This document shows, in pieces, positions 1-5,874 of a stretch of 8,980 nt of DNA. The notes below the pieces were generated by a model. It was given only the letters and a program-made list of their open reading frames with translations. It searched no databases and was not told the origin of the DNA. Source of the stretch: Candidatus Falkowiibacteriota bacterium (GTDB taxonomy: Bacteria > Patescibacteriota > Patescibacteriia > Patescibacteriales > UBA12075); assembly GCA_030600505.1 (NCBI GenBank), contig JAUVLY010000029.1:1-8980 (forward strand), given 5' to 3'. The position numbers and the translations under genes are program-made. Within the stretch, counting starts at the first letter, position 1; the number at the start of each line of letters is the position of its first letter.

Positions 1-1160
1 GCATCCCAGAGCGGGGCCTTGGTCCCTTCGGAGACATAGTAGATCCCGCCGGTTGATTTGTCCTGGAGTAGCGCTCCCATTGGATAAGTGGAGTCAGCGG
101 TAATGGGCAGACCTTCGTCATAAACATTGATATCATCCCAACTGGCGTCAATTATCTCTTCCGGGTTAATGCCGATTAGCCTGAGCGCCTCGCCTGAGGC
201 AAAGCCGCGGCGTTTGTCATCAACCAGCAGAAACACGGTTCCGCGCGGGCTCCGAACCAGAGCGTATTGGTGGAATTTAATCGGATCGCCGGTTGGATAT
301 TTTTCCAAATCAGACTTATTTACCTGAATTACTTTATTAATGTCATAGCGGGAGGTTAGCGCCCCTTTAGTCAGGAAGGGCCGGCGTACGCCATCTTTGA
401 TCAGCCAAACGCCGACTTCGCCTTTTACCTGAAGCAGGGTATTGGAAGGATAGAGGACAGTGAAATATTTAAGCCAGAGTTTAAAAAAGTTGAAATTACC
501 ATTATAGACATGCGGAGTATAGTTATAGAGCGCGGCTGTGGCTCTGTTCTGGGGTGTAACTATAGAATCCGGTCGGCCGGTGTTGGTGAGAGTATAGGTT
601 TGCCCGGGCCGGTATTTATAATGACTGGGGTTCTCAATGTAATCAAAGAATTGGAGCGAAGCGGAATTGATCTGCTTGCCGATGCCGCGCCAGCGGTCAT
701 TACAGCCGCCGCCATCCGGACAGCCATAGCCGGTAGCCCAATCAAGCTGGCCTTGCGTGGGGGTTTTATCATCAATCAGGCTTTGCTCCTTCTGGAGAAG
801 GACCAGAAGGAATTGCGGGTTCATCGTAACCGGCTCGCATTTAAGGGTTTTTTCCGCTTCAGTCGGATTATCCGAAAGGTTAACCGCTTTTTCACAGTCC
901 CAGTTGTGGGCCGCGTTGTAGATTATTTCGGCGGTTGATTTTACATTGCCTTCGTGGTCAGGAAAGCTGCGGCTGGAAATATAGCCGCCTTTACCCTTGA
1001 GAAACTGGTCTATTTCCGCCAGGCTCATCGAGCTGGCGTCCAATATCTCCGCGTCACTGATAATGAGATTAGGGTCAAAGGTTATAGCCATAACCGGGGA
1101 GAAAACTAAACTAATGCCGATAATAATGCTAAAAAAGAATAGGGGATTAGAAAATTTCAT
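1..1160 (-). CDS. Secreted lysozyme-like protein with C-terminal repeats (3' end beyond window)
   Basis: Reading the minus strand from ATG at 1160 gives 386 uninterrupted codons to the window edge, so the C-terminus is missing. Residues 1-25 form a signal peptide (hydrophobic stretch from about residue 7, likely cut after VMA). Residues about 35-235 match, from memory, a domain found in secreted proteins of Patescibacteria and Actinobacteria, often labelled hemagglutinin-like. Key segments are LLQKEQSL (121-128), GYGCPDGGGC (144-153) and NYTPHVYNG (213-221). The Glu at 125 sits where a lysozyme/transglycosylase-type fold would place its catalytic acid; that is inference. Four cysteines (89, 108, 147, 153) could form disulfides outside the cell. 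From about 237 on there are repeats starting near 251, 309 and 373 (VWLIKDG.RRPF, VFLLVDDKRRGF, IYYVSEGTKAPL), about 60 residues apart and probably beta-rich. Likely role: cell-wall remodelling or surface binding. No Shine-Dalgarno precedes the ATG. It is transcribed divergently from lexA. Confidence 0.
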   Translation of the reverse strand, partial: MKFSNPLFFFSIIIGISLVFSPVMAITFDPNLIISDAEILDASSMSLAEIDQFLKGKGGYISSRSFPDHEGNVKSTAEIIYNAAHNWDCEKAVNLSDNPTEAEKTLKCEPVTMNPQFLLVLLQKEQSLIDDKTPTQGQLDWATGYGCPDGGGCNDRWRGIGKQINSASLQFFDYIENPSHYKYRPGQTYTLTNTGRPDSIVTPQNRATAALYNYTPHVYNGNFNFFKLWLKYFTVLYPSNTLLQVKGEVGVWLIKDGVRRPFLTKGALTSRYDINKVIQVNKSDLEKYPTGDPIKFHQYALVRSPRGTVFLLVDDKRRGFASGEALRLIGINPEEIIDASWDDINVYDEGLPITADSTYPMGALLQDKSTGGIYYVSEGTKAPLWD

Positions 1161-1200
1161 AGAATATTTTCGTTAATTAGAATTTATGCATTTGGTCGTT

Positions 1201-1280
1201 TCTGTCATTCTGAACTCCCGTAGGGAGTGAAGAATCCCGTGAATAGAAACGAGATCCTTCGCTATGCTCAGGATGACAGA
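1201..1280. repeat. Palindromic repeat, family A, copy 1 (MITE/REP-like)
   Basis: Thirteen-base termini at 1201-1213 (TCTGTCATTCTGA) and 1268-1280 (TCAGGATGACAGA) are inverted repeats with one mismatch that can form a G-U pair. Inside lies a small hairpin, CTCCC-GTA-GGGAG (1215-1227). The core AAGAATCCCGTGA...CGAGATCCTTC recurs in the element at 8497-8610 in the same orientation. From memory, sequences of this kind (GTCATTCTGA...TCAGGATGACA) are widely dispersed in environmental bacterial genomes. It has no coding capacity and lies in the leader of the minus-strand gene. Confidence 0.8.
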
Positions 1281-1342
1281 GGGTCTATAAAACATTCAAA
1301 CGTGTAAATTCTGTAAATAATTATTTAATTTATAATATACAT

Positions 1343-1348
1343 ATTATA
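1343..1348 (-). promoter_or_regulatory. Possible -10 element for the minus-strand secreted protein gene
   Basis: A perfect TATAAT reads on the minus strand here, within a very AT-rich stretch (about 1290-1380). No good -35 lies at the usual spacing, and AT-rich DNA gives such hexamers by chance. If real, it would give a leader of about 175 bases that includes the family A repeat. Confidence 0.25.
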
Positions 1349-1386
1349 CTATATTTTGCTTTAATATTCTAGTTAATGTTGTCTGC

Positions 1387-1415
1387 TTGACTTTCGTTTT
1401 TTGTTCGTGTATACT
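1387..1415 (+). promoter_or_regulatory. Sigma-70-type promoter for lexA
   Basis: The -35 TTGACT (1387-1392) and -10 TATACT (1410-1415) are separated by exactly 17 bases, and each matches the consensus at five of six positions. Transcription would start near 1422, about 195 bases before the lexA ATG, giving a leader that contains the stem-loop at 1500-1531. Confidence 0.65.
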
Positions 1416-1426
1416 GTATATATAGT
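1413..1426. promoter_or_regulatory. Candidate operator overlapping the lexA promoter
   Basis: ACTGTATATATAGT is a 14-base palindrome with one mismatched pair, covering the end of the -10 and the expected start site. It resembles the left half and AT-rich centre of the gammaproteobacterial SOS box (CTGT-N8-ACAG) but lacks the ACAG half. LexA usually represses its own gene, so the position fits, but the LexA box of this lineage is unknown to me. Confidence 0.3.
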
Positions 1427-1499
1427 TCATTTGAATCTGTGGATAAATATAAGACCTTTTGCGAGGCCTAAAATATGTCCATAAAAACAAAAATTCCCT

Positions 1500-1531
1500 G
1501 CCCGTCACTTTGGGTATAAAAATTGACGGGC
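1500..1531 (+). other. Stem-loop in the lexA leader
   Basis: GCCCGTCA (1500-1507) pairs perfectly with TGACGGGC (1524-1531), an 8-bp stem with a 16-base loop. It is the only GC-rich patch in an AT-rich leader. No T-run follows, so it is not a standard terminator. It could be a leader structure or a repeat remnant. Confidence 0.45.
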
Positions 1532-1570
1532 TGGTCAAAACTATATAACTTTAAATATATAATTTTTAAT

Positions 1571-1609
1571 GTTGCGTGTTACATGTTATATGTTATGTGT
1601 TGCGTGCTA
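1571..1609. repeat. Short degenerate direct repeats before lexA
   Basis: GTTGCGTGTTA (1571-1581) recurs as GTTGCGTGCTA (1599-1609), with several TGTTAYRTGT-like units between them. The reading frame is open through this stretch from a GTG at 1576, but the repeat character argues that it is not part of LexA. Confidence 0.55.
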
Positions 1610-1617
1610 TTAAACAT

Positions 1618-2229
1618 ATGGGGAAAAATTTAACAAAACGTCAACGCGAGATTTTGGATTTTATAAATGATTTTGCCCGCGAGCATGGCTTTGCTCCTTC
1701 GCTTAGGGAAATTGGCGACCACTTTGGTTTGTCCAGCCCGGCAACGGTTCACGCGCATATTGAGAATCTTAAGTCCAAGGGTTTTTTAAAGAAGTCATTT
1801 AACGAGGCGCGCTCAATCGAGCTAAACCCGGTAAAGGTTAATTGGCAAGAAGCTTTGTCTTTGCCTTTGGCTGGTTTAATTACGGCTGGTGAGCCGATTG
1901 AAGCAATTGAGGAGAACGAAACCATTGCCGTACCGGCTGATCTGGTTACAGACCGGGCCAACTCTTACGTCCTCAAGGTCAAGGGCGAATCAATGATCGA
2001 GGAGGGGATCCTTGATGGTGATTTTGTAATAGTTGAGCGCAATCCATCGCCCAAGAGCGGTGATGTGGTCGTGGCACTACTCAACAATGCCTATGCCACA
2101 CTGAAGAAGTTTTACCGCGAAACCAATCGGATTCGTTTGCAGCCGGCTAATAGTGCTATGAAACCGATCTATGCCAAGGATCCGCTGATTCAGGGGATTG
2201 TCAAAGGAGTAATTAGAAAATTCGCATGA
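1618..2229 (+). CDS. lexA: LexA SOS-response repressor
   Basis: The 203-residue product is close to the usual LexA length of about 200. Residues about 4-68 form the N-terminal winged helix-turn-helix (LTKRQREILDFI at 5-16, recognition region around LREIGDHFGLSSPATVHAHI). The Ala90-Gly91 bond in LITAGEP matches the self-cleavage site, which in E. coli reads VAAGEP. In the peptidase S24 domain, Ser125 (KGESM) and Lys163 (ATLKKF) occupy the catalytic Ser and Lys positions, so autocleavage looks intact. LexA binds operators as a dimer and is inactivated when RecA filaments stimulate cleavage after DNA damage. The frame stays open upstream to GTG at 1576, but ATG 1618 is preferred because it gives the family N-terminus and the extra 14 codons lie in repeat DNA. 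No Shine-Dalgarno is visible. It ends in TGA, showing UGA is a stop here. It is monocistronic by context, with a likely terminator at 2364-2395. Confidence 0.95.
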   Translation: MGKNLTKRQREILDFINDFAREHGFAPSLREIGDHFGLSSPATVHAHIENLKSKGFLKKSFNEARSIELNPVKVNWQEALSLPLAGLITAGEPIEAIEENETIAVPADLVTDRANSYVLKVKGESMIEEGILDGDFVIVERNPSPKSGDVVVALLNNAYATLKKFYRETNRIRLQPANSAMKPIYAKDPLIQGIVKGVIRKFA

Positions 2230-2278
2230 TTACAAATCAACAAATCAGCTACAAATACAACAAATAAATATTTGTAAT
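2229..2278. repeat. AT-rich inverted repeat after lexA
   Basis: ATTACAAAT (2229-2237, overlapping the last base of the lexA stop codon) is matched by ATTTGTAAT (2270-2278). The DNA between contains repeated CAAAT units. It resembles the arms of the larger element at 4851-4995. No T-run follows the right arm. Confidence 0.45.
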
Positions 2279-2308
2279 TCTAATCATATTAATTCGTAAC
2301 TTGGCGCC

Positions 2309-2345
2309 GCCGCAATACCAGGGTTTACCCCTAGGATATTGTGGC
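2309..2345. other. Strong 37-base stem-loop after lexA
   Basis: GCCGCAATA (2309-2317) pairs with TATTGTGGC (2337-2345), nine pairs including one G-U. Inside, CC/GG and GGG/CCC pairs continue the stem with short bulges around a small loop near TTTAC. It is much more GC-rich than its surroundings. I suspect a dispersed repeat, but there is only one copy in this window. Confidence 0.55.
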
Positions 2346-2363
2346 TTGCCATCTATGTTTTTT

Positions 2364-2395
2364 ATATAGTTGAAAGACTATATTTTTTTATTTTT
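2364..2395 (+). terminator. Probable intrinsic terminator of lexA
   Basis: ATATAGT (2364-2370) and ACTATAT (2377-2383) form a 7-bp stem with a TGAAAG loop, directly followed by seven T (from 2383) and then ATTTTT. The stem is AT-rich and so weak, but spacing and T-tract fit a rho-independent terminator about 135 bases after lexA. Confidence 0.5.
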
Positions 2396-2403
2396 AGTCA
2401 ATA

Positions 2404-2447
2404 TCTCCCCTCTCCTTAAGAAGGAGAGGGGCTTGGGGGTGAGGTAG
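2404..2447. repeat. Palindromic repeat, family B, copy 1
   Basis: The 25-base core at 2407-2431 is a perfect hairpin: CCCCTCTCCTT, loop AAG, AAGGAGAGGGG. It is followed by a tail ending GGGGGTGAGGTAG. The unit is about 41/44 identical to 7148-7191, differing only just after the hairpin. Here it ends 10 bases before the -35 of the next promoter, and its GAGGT tail is not near a start codon. Confidence 0.85.
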
Positions 2448-2456
2448 ATATTTATT

Positions 2457-2485
2457 TTGTAAAATAGGGTAAAATGTGCTATAAT
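2457..2485 (+). promoter_or_regulatory. Extended -10 promoter for the receiver/pump operon
   Basis: TGC-TATAAT (2477-2485) is a perfect extended -10. TTGTAA (2457-2462) lies 17 bases upstream as a -35 matching the consensus at four of six positions. The expected start is near 2492, giving a leader of about 38 bases before the ATG at 2530. The perfect palindrome ATACTAGTAT (2484-2493) overlaps the -10 end and the start site and could be an operator. A second TATAAT at 2505-2510 is closer to the gene but lacks a clear -35. Confidence 0.65.
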
Positions 2486-2529
2486 ACTAGTATAAAAAGT
2501 TAGATATAATTAGCAATAATTATCTAAAA

Positions 2530-2928
2530 ATGGCGAAGAAAATCTTCATTATAGAAGACGATGCCGCTCTGCTTTATGGTTTGCAGGCCAAGTTTAGGGT
2601 TGATGGTTTTGAGACCATAATTCATAATGGAACCGGCACAATAAATACCGCTATAGAGCAGATCAAATTAGCCCTTCCAACCGCGATTGTACTTGATTTG
2701 ATATTGCCTGACACTGAGGGTTTTGCGCTATTAAAATCAATTAAAGGTGACAAGCAAATCAATAATATCCCTGTTTTTATATTTACGAATTACTCCGATA
2801 AAGCGGTTAAGGAGCGCTGCCAGAATATCGGGGCGGAATATTATTTTATTAAATCAGAGCTTAATATAGATGAGTTTGTTAATAAAGTGAAAATAATAAT
2901 AAATAATCGAGATAAAATAAAAAAATAA
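2530..2928 (+). CDS. Stand-alone CheY-like response regulator receiver
   Basis: The 132-residue protein is one receiver domain with no output domain. The acidic pocket is Glu9/Asp10 (FIIEDD), the phosphoacceptor is Asp56 (IVLDLILPD), the switch Thr is 86 (FIFTN), and the conserved Lys is 108 (YFIKSE). All key residues are present, so phosphorylation by a histidine kinase should be possible, but no kinase is encoded here. After residue 125 there is only a short Lys/Asn-rich tail. The stop is 6 bases before the adaptor gene, so the two are almost surely co-transcribed. It might act through protein contacts on the pump or a distant regulator; this is inference. There is no Shine-Dalgarno before the ATG. 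Base composition is more AT-rich than the pump genes, especially at the 3' end. Confidence 0.92.
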   Translation: MAKKIFIIEDDAALLYGLQAKFRVDGFETIIHNGTGTINTAIEQIKLALPTAIVLDLILPDTEGFALLKSIKGDKQINNIPVFIFTNYSDKAVKERCQNIGAEYYFIKSELNIDEFVNKVKIIINNRDKIKK

Positions 2929-2934
2929 AAAAGT

Positions 2935-4833
2935 ATGTCTATAAAAAAAGCAATTATCATATTAGTTATTATCGCTGTTGCCGGCATTATCGCTATGCTA
3001 AGCTTTATGGGCGGATCCGAAGAAATAACATACAAGACCGCCAAAGCTGAGCTGGGTAATATTGTTCAAACCGTAACTGAAACCGGTACGGTTAAGGCGG
3101 ACAAAGAAATTGATTTGAATTTTTTAAACTCCGGCCGGATCGCCCAAGTCTTGGTTAGTGTTGGCGATTCGGTAGTTAAGGATCAGTTGTTGGCCGAACT
3201 GGAGCACACTGATTTGGATATTAAAAAACAGGAAGCTGAAGCCAATTTGCAGGTGGCGCGTGAAAACCTTAATAAATTGATTGCCGGCGCGACCAGTCAT
3301 GATATTGCCGTGGTCCGGGCCGGCGAGGCCCAGGCTAAAGCCGCTTATGAGTCGGCAAAAATTGAGCTGGAAAAGACCAAAGCTGCTGTTAACGAGTCGA
3401 ATCGGCAGGCCGAAAAAACTTTAGCCGATCTTATGTCTCCGCTAGCCTCTGACCTCACCCCGACCGAGCAAGCCGTTGCTACAGCGAAGACAAATCTCAG
3501 CAACACCTCCGCTACTTATCAAAACGCTTTGGATGATGCGATCGAGACAGCATTAACAACCGTTGAAGAGAAAAATACTATTGCCAATAATGCGCTTGAC
3601 GCTATTAATCGGGTACTGACCGACGAAGATGCCAAGGATCAGCTATCAAAATCAGACCCGGGCTATAAGACCGCTACCGAAGGAGAATACGCCGAAGCAC
3701 AGACACTCTTAGCGAGCGCAAACAGCAGTTTATTAATAGCCAAAACCAGTACCACTAGCAGCAAAGTGCTTAATACCCAGGAGAATACAATTTATCTTTT
3801 TAATAAGGTTTTTTCCGCTTTAAATAATTGTTTTAGCGCTCTGGAGCATAGTATTACTTCTTCCGCCTTTACCCAGGCCGAATTGGACGCTTTTAAAGTT
3901 ACCATTAGCACCCAGCAGACTGCCGTGGGCACGGCTATAACCGCGGTTCAGGGCAATAAGCAAACGCTTTCAGACGCGATTTTAAATTATGAAACCAAGG
4001 TAGCTGAGATGGCAAATGCGCTCGCCACCGTTATGGCCAATTATGAAAAGGCTGTCTTAGACGCCGAGAATGCCCTTGCCACTGCCCAGCTTAGCGGTGA
4101 CAGTTTGGTAATAGCCGGTGAATCAAAAGTAAATACCTCTAATGAGGCCTGGTTTGTTTCTCAGGCAAAACTTAGCCAAATTTTAGCACCGGCCAGCCGT
4201 TATGATGTGTCGCTTGATCAAGCCAGGGTCAAGCAGACCGAAGCAGGGTTAAATAATATTATAGAACAGCTTGAACATTCTCGCGTTTACGCCCCGATTG
4301 ACGGGACTATTACCCGCGCCGATTACGAAAAGGGTGAACAGGTTAGTGTGGGCGGCGGAGCCGTAATTTCCATGCTCGGTAAAAACGATTATGAGATTGA
4401 GGTTTTAATTTCAGAGGCGGATATTGCCAAGATCGAGCTCAGGGATCCGGCAGAGATCACTCTTGATGCTTATGGTGAAGACATCAAATTAAATGGCGAA
4501 GTATTTTTTATTGAGCCGGCGGAAACTGTGGTCCAGGATGTGATCTACTATAAAGTATTAATAAGCTTTATTCCCCTTGAGCATGCGGTAAAGTCCGGCA
4601 TGACTGCTAATATCATCCTTACCACGGCTGAAAAAAGTGACGTAATAACCGTTCCCAGCCGGTCAATTATTAGTAAAAATGGCGACGGTAAGTTTATCCG
4701 AGTTTTAGTTGGCAAAAATATTGATGAACGTTCAGTTGTTTTAGGACTAAGAGGTGACGAAGGAATGGTTGAAATTCTGGACGGAGTTAAAGCCGGGGAA
4801 ATAGTGGTTACTTCAATCGTTAATGGTAAATAA
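2935..4833 (+). CDS. Efflux adaptor (HlyD/MacA-type membrane fusion protein) with a very long coiled coil
   Basis: This 632-residue protein has one N-terminal membrane anchor (residues about 5-25) and an extracytoplasmic body. The first half of the biotinyl-lipoyl-like domain is at about 46-90 (TVTETGTVKADKEID, GRIAQVLVSVGDSV). An Ala/Glu/Lys-rich helical region, about 95-445, follows. The second lipoyl half is at about 447-480 (SRVYAPIDGTITRADYEKGE), then the beta-barrel (about 485-565, including GMTANIIL) and a membrane-proximal domain ending in LDGVKAGEIVV. MacA proteins are about 370 residues, so this hairpin is roughly 250 residues longer. There is no lipoprotein cysteine. Such adaptors couple MacB-like transporters to substrate capture or to an outer channel; in single-membrane bacteria YknX works without TolC. 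It follows the receiver by 6 bases with no Shine-Dalgarno. The substrate cannot be told. Confidence 0.9.
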   Translation: MSIKKAIIILVIIAVAGIIAMLSFMGGSEEITYKTAKAELGNIVQTVTETGTVKADKEIDLNFLNSGRIAQVLVSVGDSVVKDQLLAELEHTDLDIKKQEAEANLQVARENLNKLIAGATSHDIAVVRAGEAQAKAAYESAKIELEKTKAAVNESNRQAEKTLADLMSPLASDLTPTEQAVATAKTNLSNTSATYQNALDDAIETALTTVEEKNTIANNALDAINRVLTDEDAKDQLSKSDPGYKTATEGEYAEAQTLLASANSSLLIAKTSTTSSKVLNTQENTIYLFNKVFSALNNCFSALEHSITSSAFTQAELDAFKVTISTQQTAVGTAITAVQGNKQTLSDAILNYETKVAEMANALATVMANYEKAVLDAENALATAQLSGDSLVIAGESKVNTSNEAWFVSQAKLSQILAPASRYDVSLDQARVKQTEAGLNNIIEQLEHSRVYAPIDGTITRADYEKGEQVSVGGGAVISMLGKNDYEIEVLISEADIAKIELRDPAEITLDAYGEDIKLNGEVFFIEPAETVVQDVIYYKVLISFIPLEHAVKSGMTANIILTTAEKSDVITVPSRSIISKNGDGKFIRVLVGKNIDERSVVLGLRGDEGMVEILDGVKAGEIVVTSIVNGK

Positions 4834-4850
4834 ACCGTTACGAATTACGA

Positions 4851-4995
4851 ATCAGTACAAATTTACGAATACTAATTTGGATTTTTATAATGTTGGAGCA
4901 AGGCCTCTGGCCTGCGACTTTCGAAGCGATAAAATCTCGCGGGCGGGACGCCCGGCTCAAACATTAAAAAGGTTGATTCGTGAATTTGTAATGAT
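4851..4995. repeat. Compound palindromic element (family C) in the adaptor-ATPase gap
   Basis: Outer arms at 4851-4870 and 4976-4995 are inverted repeats matching at 18 of 20 positions. Inner arms AATGTTGGAGC (4889-4899) and GCTCAAACATT (4955-4965) match at 10 of 11. Between them are two small hairpins, AGGCC-TCT-GGCCT (4901-4913) and GGGCG-GGA-CGCCC (4941-4953). The whole could fold into a branched, cloverleaf-like structure in RNA or single-stranded DNA. The only open frame here (4823-5023) overlaps the adaptor end and encodes nothing recognisable. It is probably a small non-autonomous repeat inserted within the operon. Confidence 0.7.
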
Positions 4996-5014
4996 ATGTA
5001 CCCAGAGGGCATTA

Positions 5015-5020
5015 TATAAT
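5015..5020 (+). promoter_or_regulatory. Possible internal -10 just before the ABC ATPase gene
   Basis: A perfect TATAAT ends 10 bases before the ATG at 5031. If used, transcription would start about 4 bases before the start codon, giving a nearly leaderless mRNA, in keeping with the missing Shine-Dalgarno. No convincing -35 lies 16-18 bases upstream (TGATAT at 4992-4997). Confidence 0.3.
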
Positions 5021-5030
5021 TAGCAACAAA

Positions 5031-5744
5031 ATGTTAATCCAGATAAAAGATTTAAAAAAGCAATTTGAGAATGAAAAGCTCGTGACCAAGGTATTGCACG
5101 GGCTTTCTTTTGTTATTAATGAAGGCGAATTTGTGGCGATTATGGGTCCGAGTGGTTCCGGTAAATCAACTCTAATGCATATTATGGGTCTGCTGGACCG
5201 GGCCAGTGAGGGCAGATATGATTTTGCCGGCCGGGATGTCGCTACTTTAAGTGATAATGAGTTGGCTGATCTGCGGAACGCAAAGATCGGTTTTGTTTTT
5301 CAATCATTTAATTTGCTCGCTCGTACTACAGTTCTGGATAATGTTAAACTTCCTTTAACTTACGCGCGGGATAAAAAAAATATAGATGAACGGGCGCGCC
5401 GGGTACTGGAGGATGTAGGCTTGGGGCACCGCCTGGATTATTTTACCAATCAAATATCGGGCGGTGAAAAACAGCGGGTAGCGATTGCCCGGGCTCTGGT
5501 CAACAACCCTTCAATTATTTTTGCCGATGAGCCGACCGGTAATCTTGATTCAAAGTCCGGTATTCAGATAATGGAAATTTTGCAGAAATTAAACCAGGTC
5601 GGCAATACCATTATCCTTGTTACTCACGAAACCTATACGGCCGAGCACGCTAAGCGGGTAATAAACGTCCGTGATGGTTTGATTGTGGAGGATAGGTCGG
5701 TAAAAAACAGGCGCCTAGCGCATGATGGAGACCTCTTAAAATAA
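5031..5744 (+). CDS. ABC transporter ATPase, MacB/LolD type
   Basis: The 237-residue protein is a complete nucleotide-binding domain with no fused membrane part. Walker A is GPSGSGKST (39-47), the Q-loop Gln is 91 (VFQSFNLL), and the ABC signature is ISGGEKQ (142-148). Walker B ends in Asp166/Glu167 (IIFADEPTGNLD, with the D-loop after it) and the H-loop His is 199 (LVTHE). The LNxxG-free VFQSFNLLARTTVLDNV segment and EPTGNLDSKSG are typical of the MacB/LolD/FtsE branch, which drives mechanotransmission rather than classic alternating-access import. It would dimerise under the two permeases encoded next. In E. coli MacB this domain is fused to the permease; a separate ATPase as here is the YknY/LolD arrangement. 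The charged tail after residue 225 is short. Its start is ATG 5031 with no Shine-Dalgarno; the adaptor gene lies 197 bases upstream, across the family C repeat. Confidence 0.96.
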   Translation: MLIQIKDLKKQFENEKLVTKVLHGLSFVINEGEFVAIMGPSGSGKSTLMHIMGLLDRASEGRYDFAGRDVATLSDNELADLRNAKIGFVFQSFNLLARTTVLDNVKLPLTYARDKKNIDERARRVLEDVGLGHRLDYFTNQISGGEKQRVAIARALVNNPSIIFADEPTGNLDSKSGIQIMEILQKLNQVGNTIILVTHETYTAEHAKRVINVRDGLIVEDRSVKNRRLAHDGDLLK

Positions 5745-5745
5745 C

Positions 5746-5870
5746 AAATTCCAAATTCCAAATAAGCTCCAAATTTTAAATTCCAAACAATCTTGAAGGC
5801 TATTAGTTTTGGTCATTGGGATTTCGAATTTGTAATTTATTTGTAATTTGGTGCTTATAATTTGGAATTT
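5746..5870. repeat. AT-rich palindromic element (family D) in the ATPase-permease gap
   Basis: The left arm, with AAATTCCAAATAAGC at 5753-5767, continues to 5775. The right arm at 5845-5870, read on the minus strand, is AAATTCCAAATTATAAGC and continues to CCAAATT. The arms differ by a 3-base insertion and one mismatch. The centre includes GTTTTGGTCATTGGGATTT (5806-5824), a string I recall from dispersed repeats in many environmental genomes. The element fills almost the whole 130-base gap, starting 2 bases after the ATPase stop and ending 4 bases before the permease ATG. Confidence 0.7.
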
Positions 5871-5874
5871 TTTT

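Noticed and set aside
510..938. Plus-strand open frame of 142 codons
   Set aside because: It lies wholly antisense to the secreted protein gene, whose minus-strand frame has a signal peptide and recognisable domain motifs. Its own translation shows no family features.
1571..1609. CRISPR-like or satellite array
   Set aside because: The units are short, degenerate and without regular spacers; no cas genes are present.
1576..1617. Upstream GTG start extending LexA by 14 residues
   Set aside because: The extension is encoded by short direct repeats and is absent from the normal LexA N-terminus; ATG 1618 gives the standard length.
4851..4995. tRNA or structured RNA gene, because of the branched fold
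   Set aside because: No T-loop or anticodon-arm pattern is present, and the outer arms are AT-rich inverted repeats typical of a repeat element.
4823..5023. Open frame of 66 codons between adaptor and ATPase
   Set aside because: It overlaps the adaptor end and runs through the family C palindromic element. The peptide has no recognisable features.
5848..5874. Upstream TTG start for the first permease
   Set aside because: The codons lie in the inverted arm of the family D repeat, and ATG 5875 gives the usual family N-terminus.
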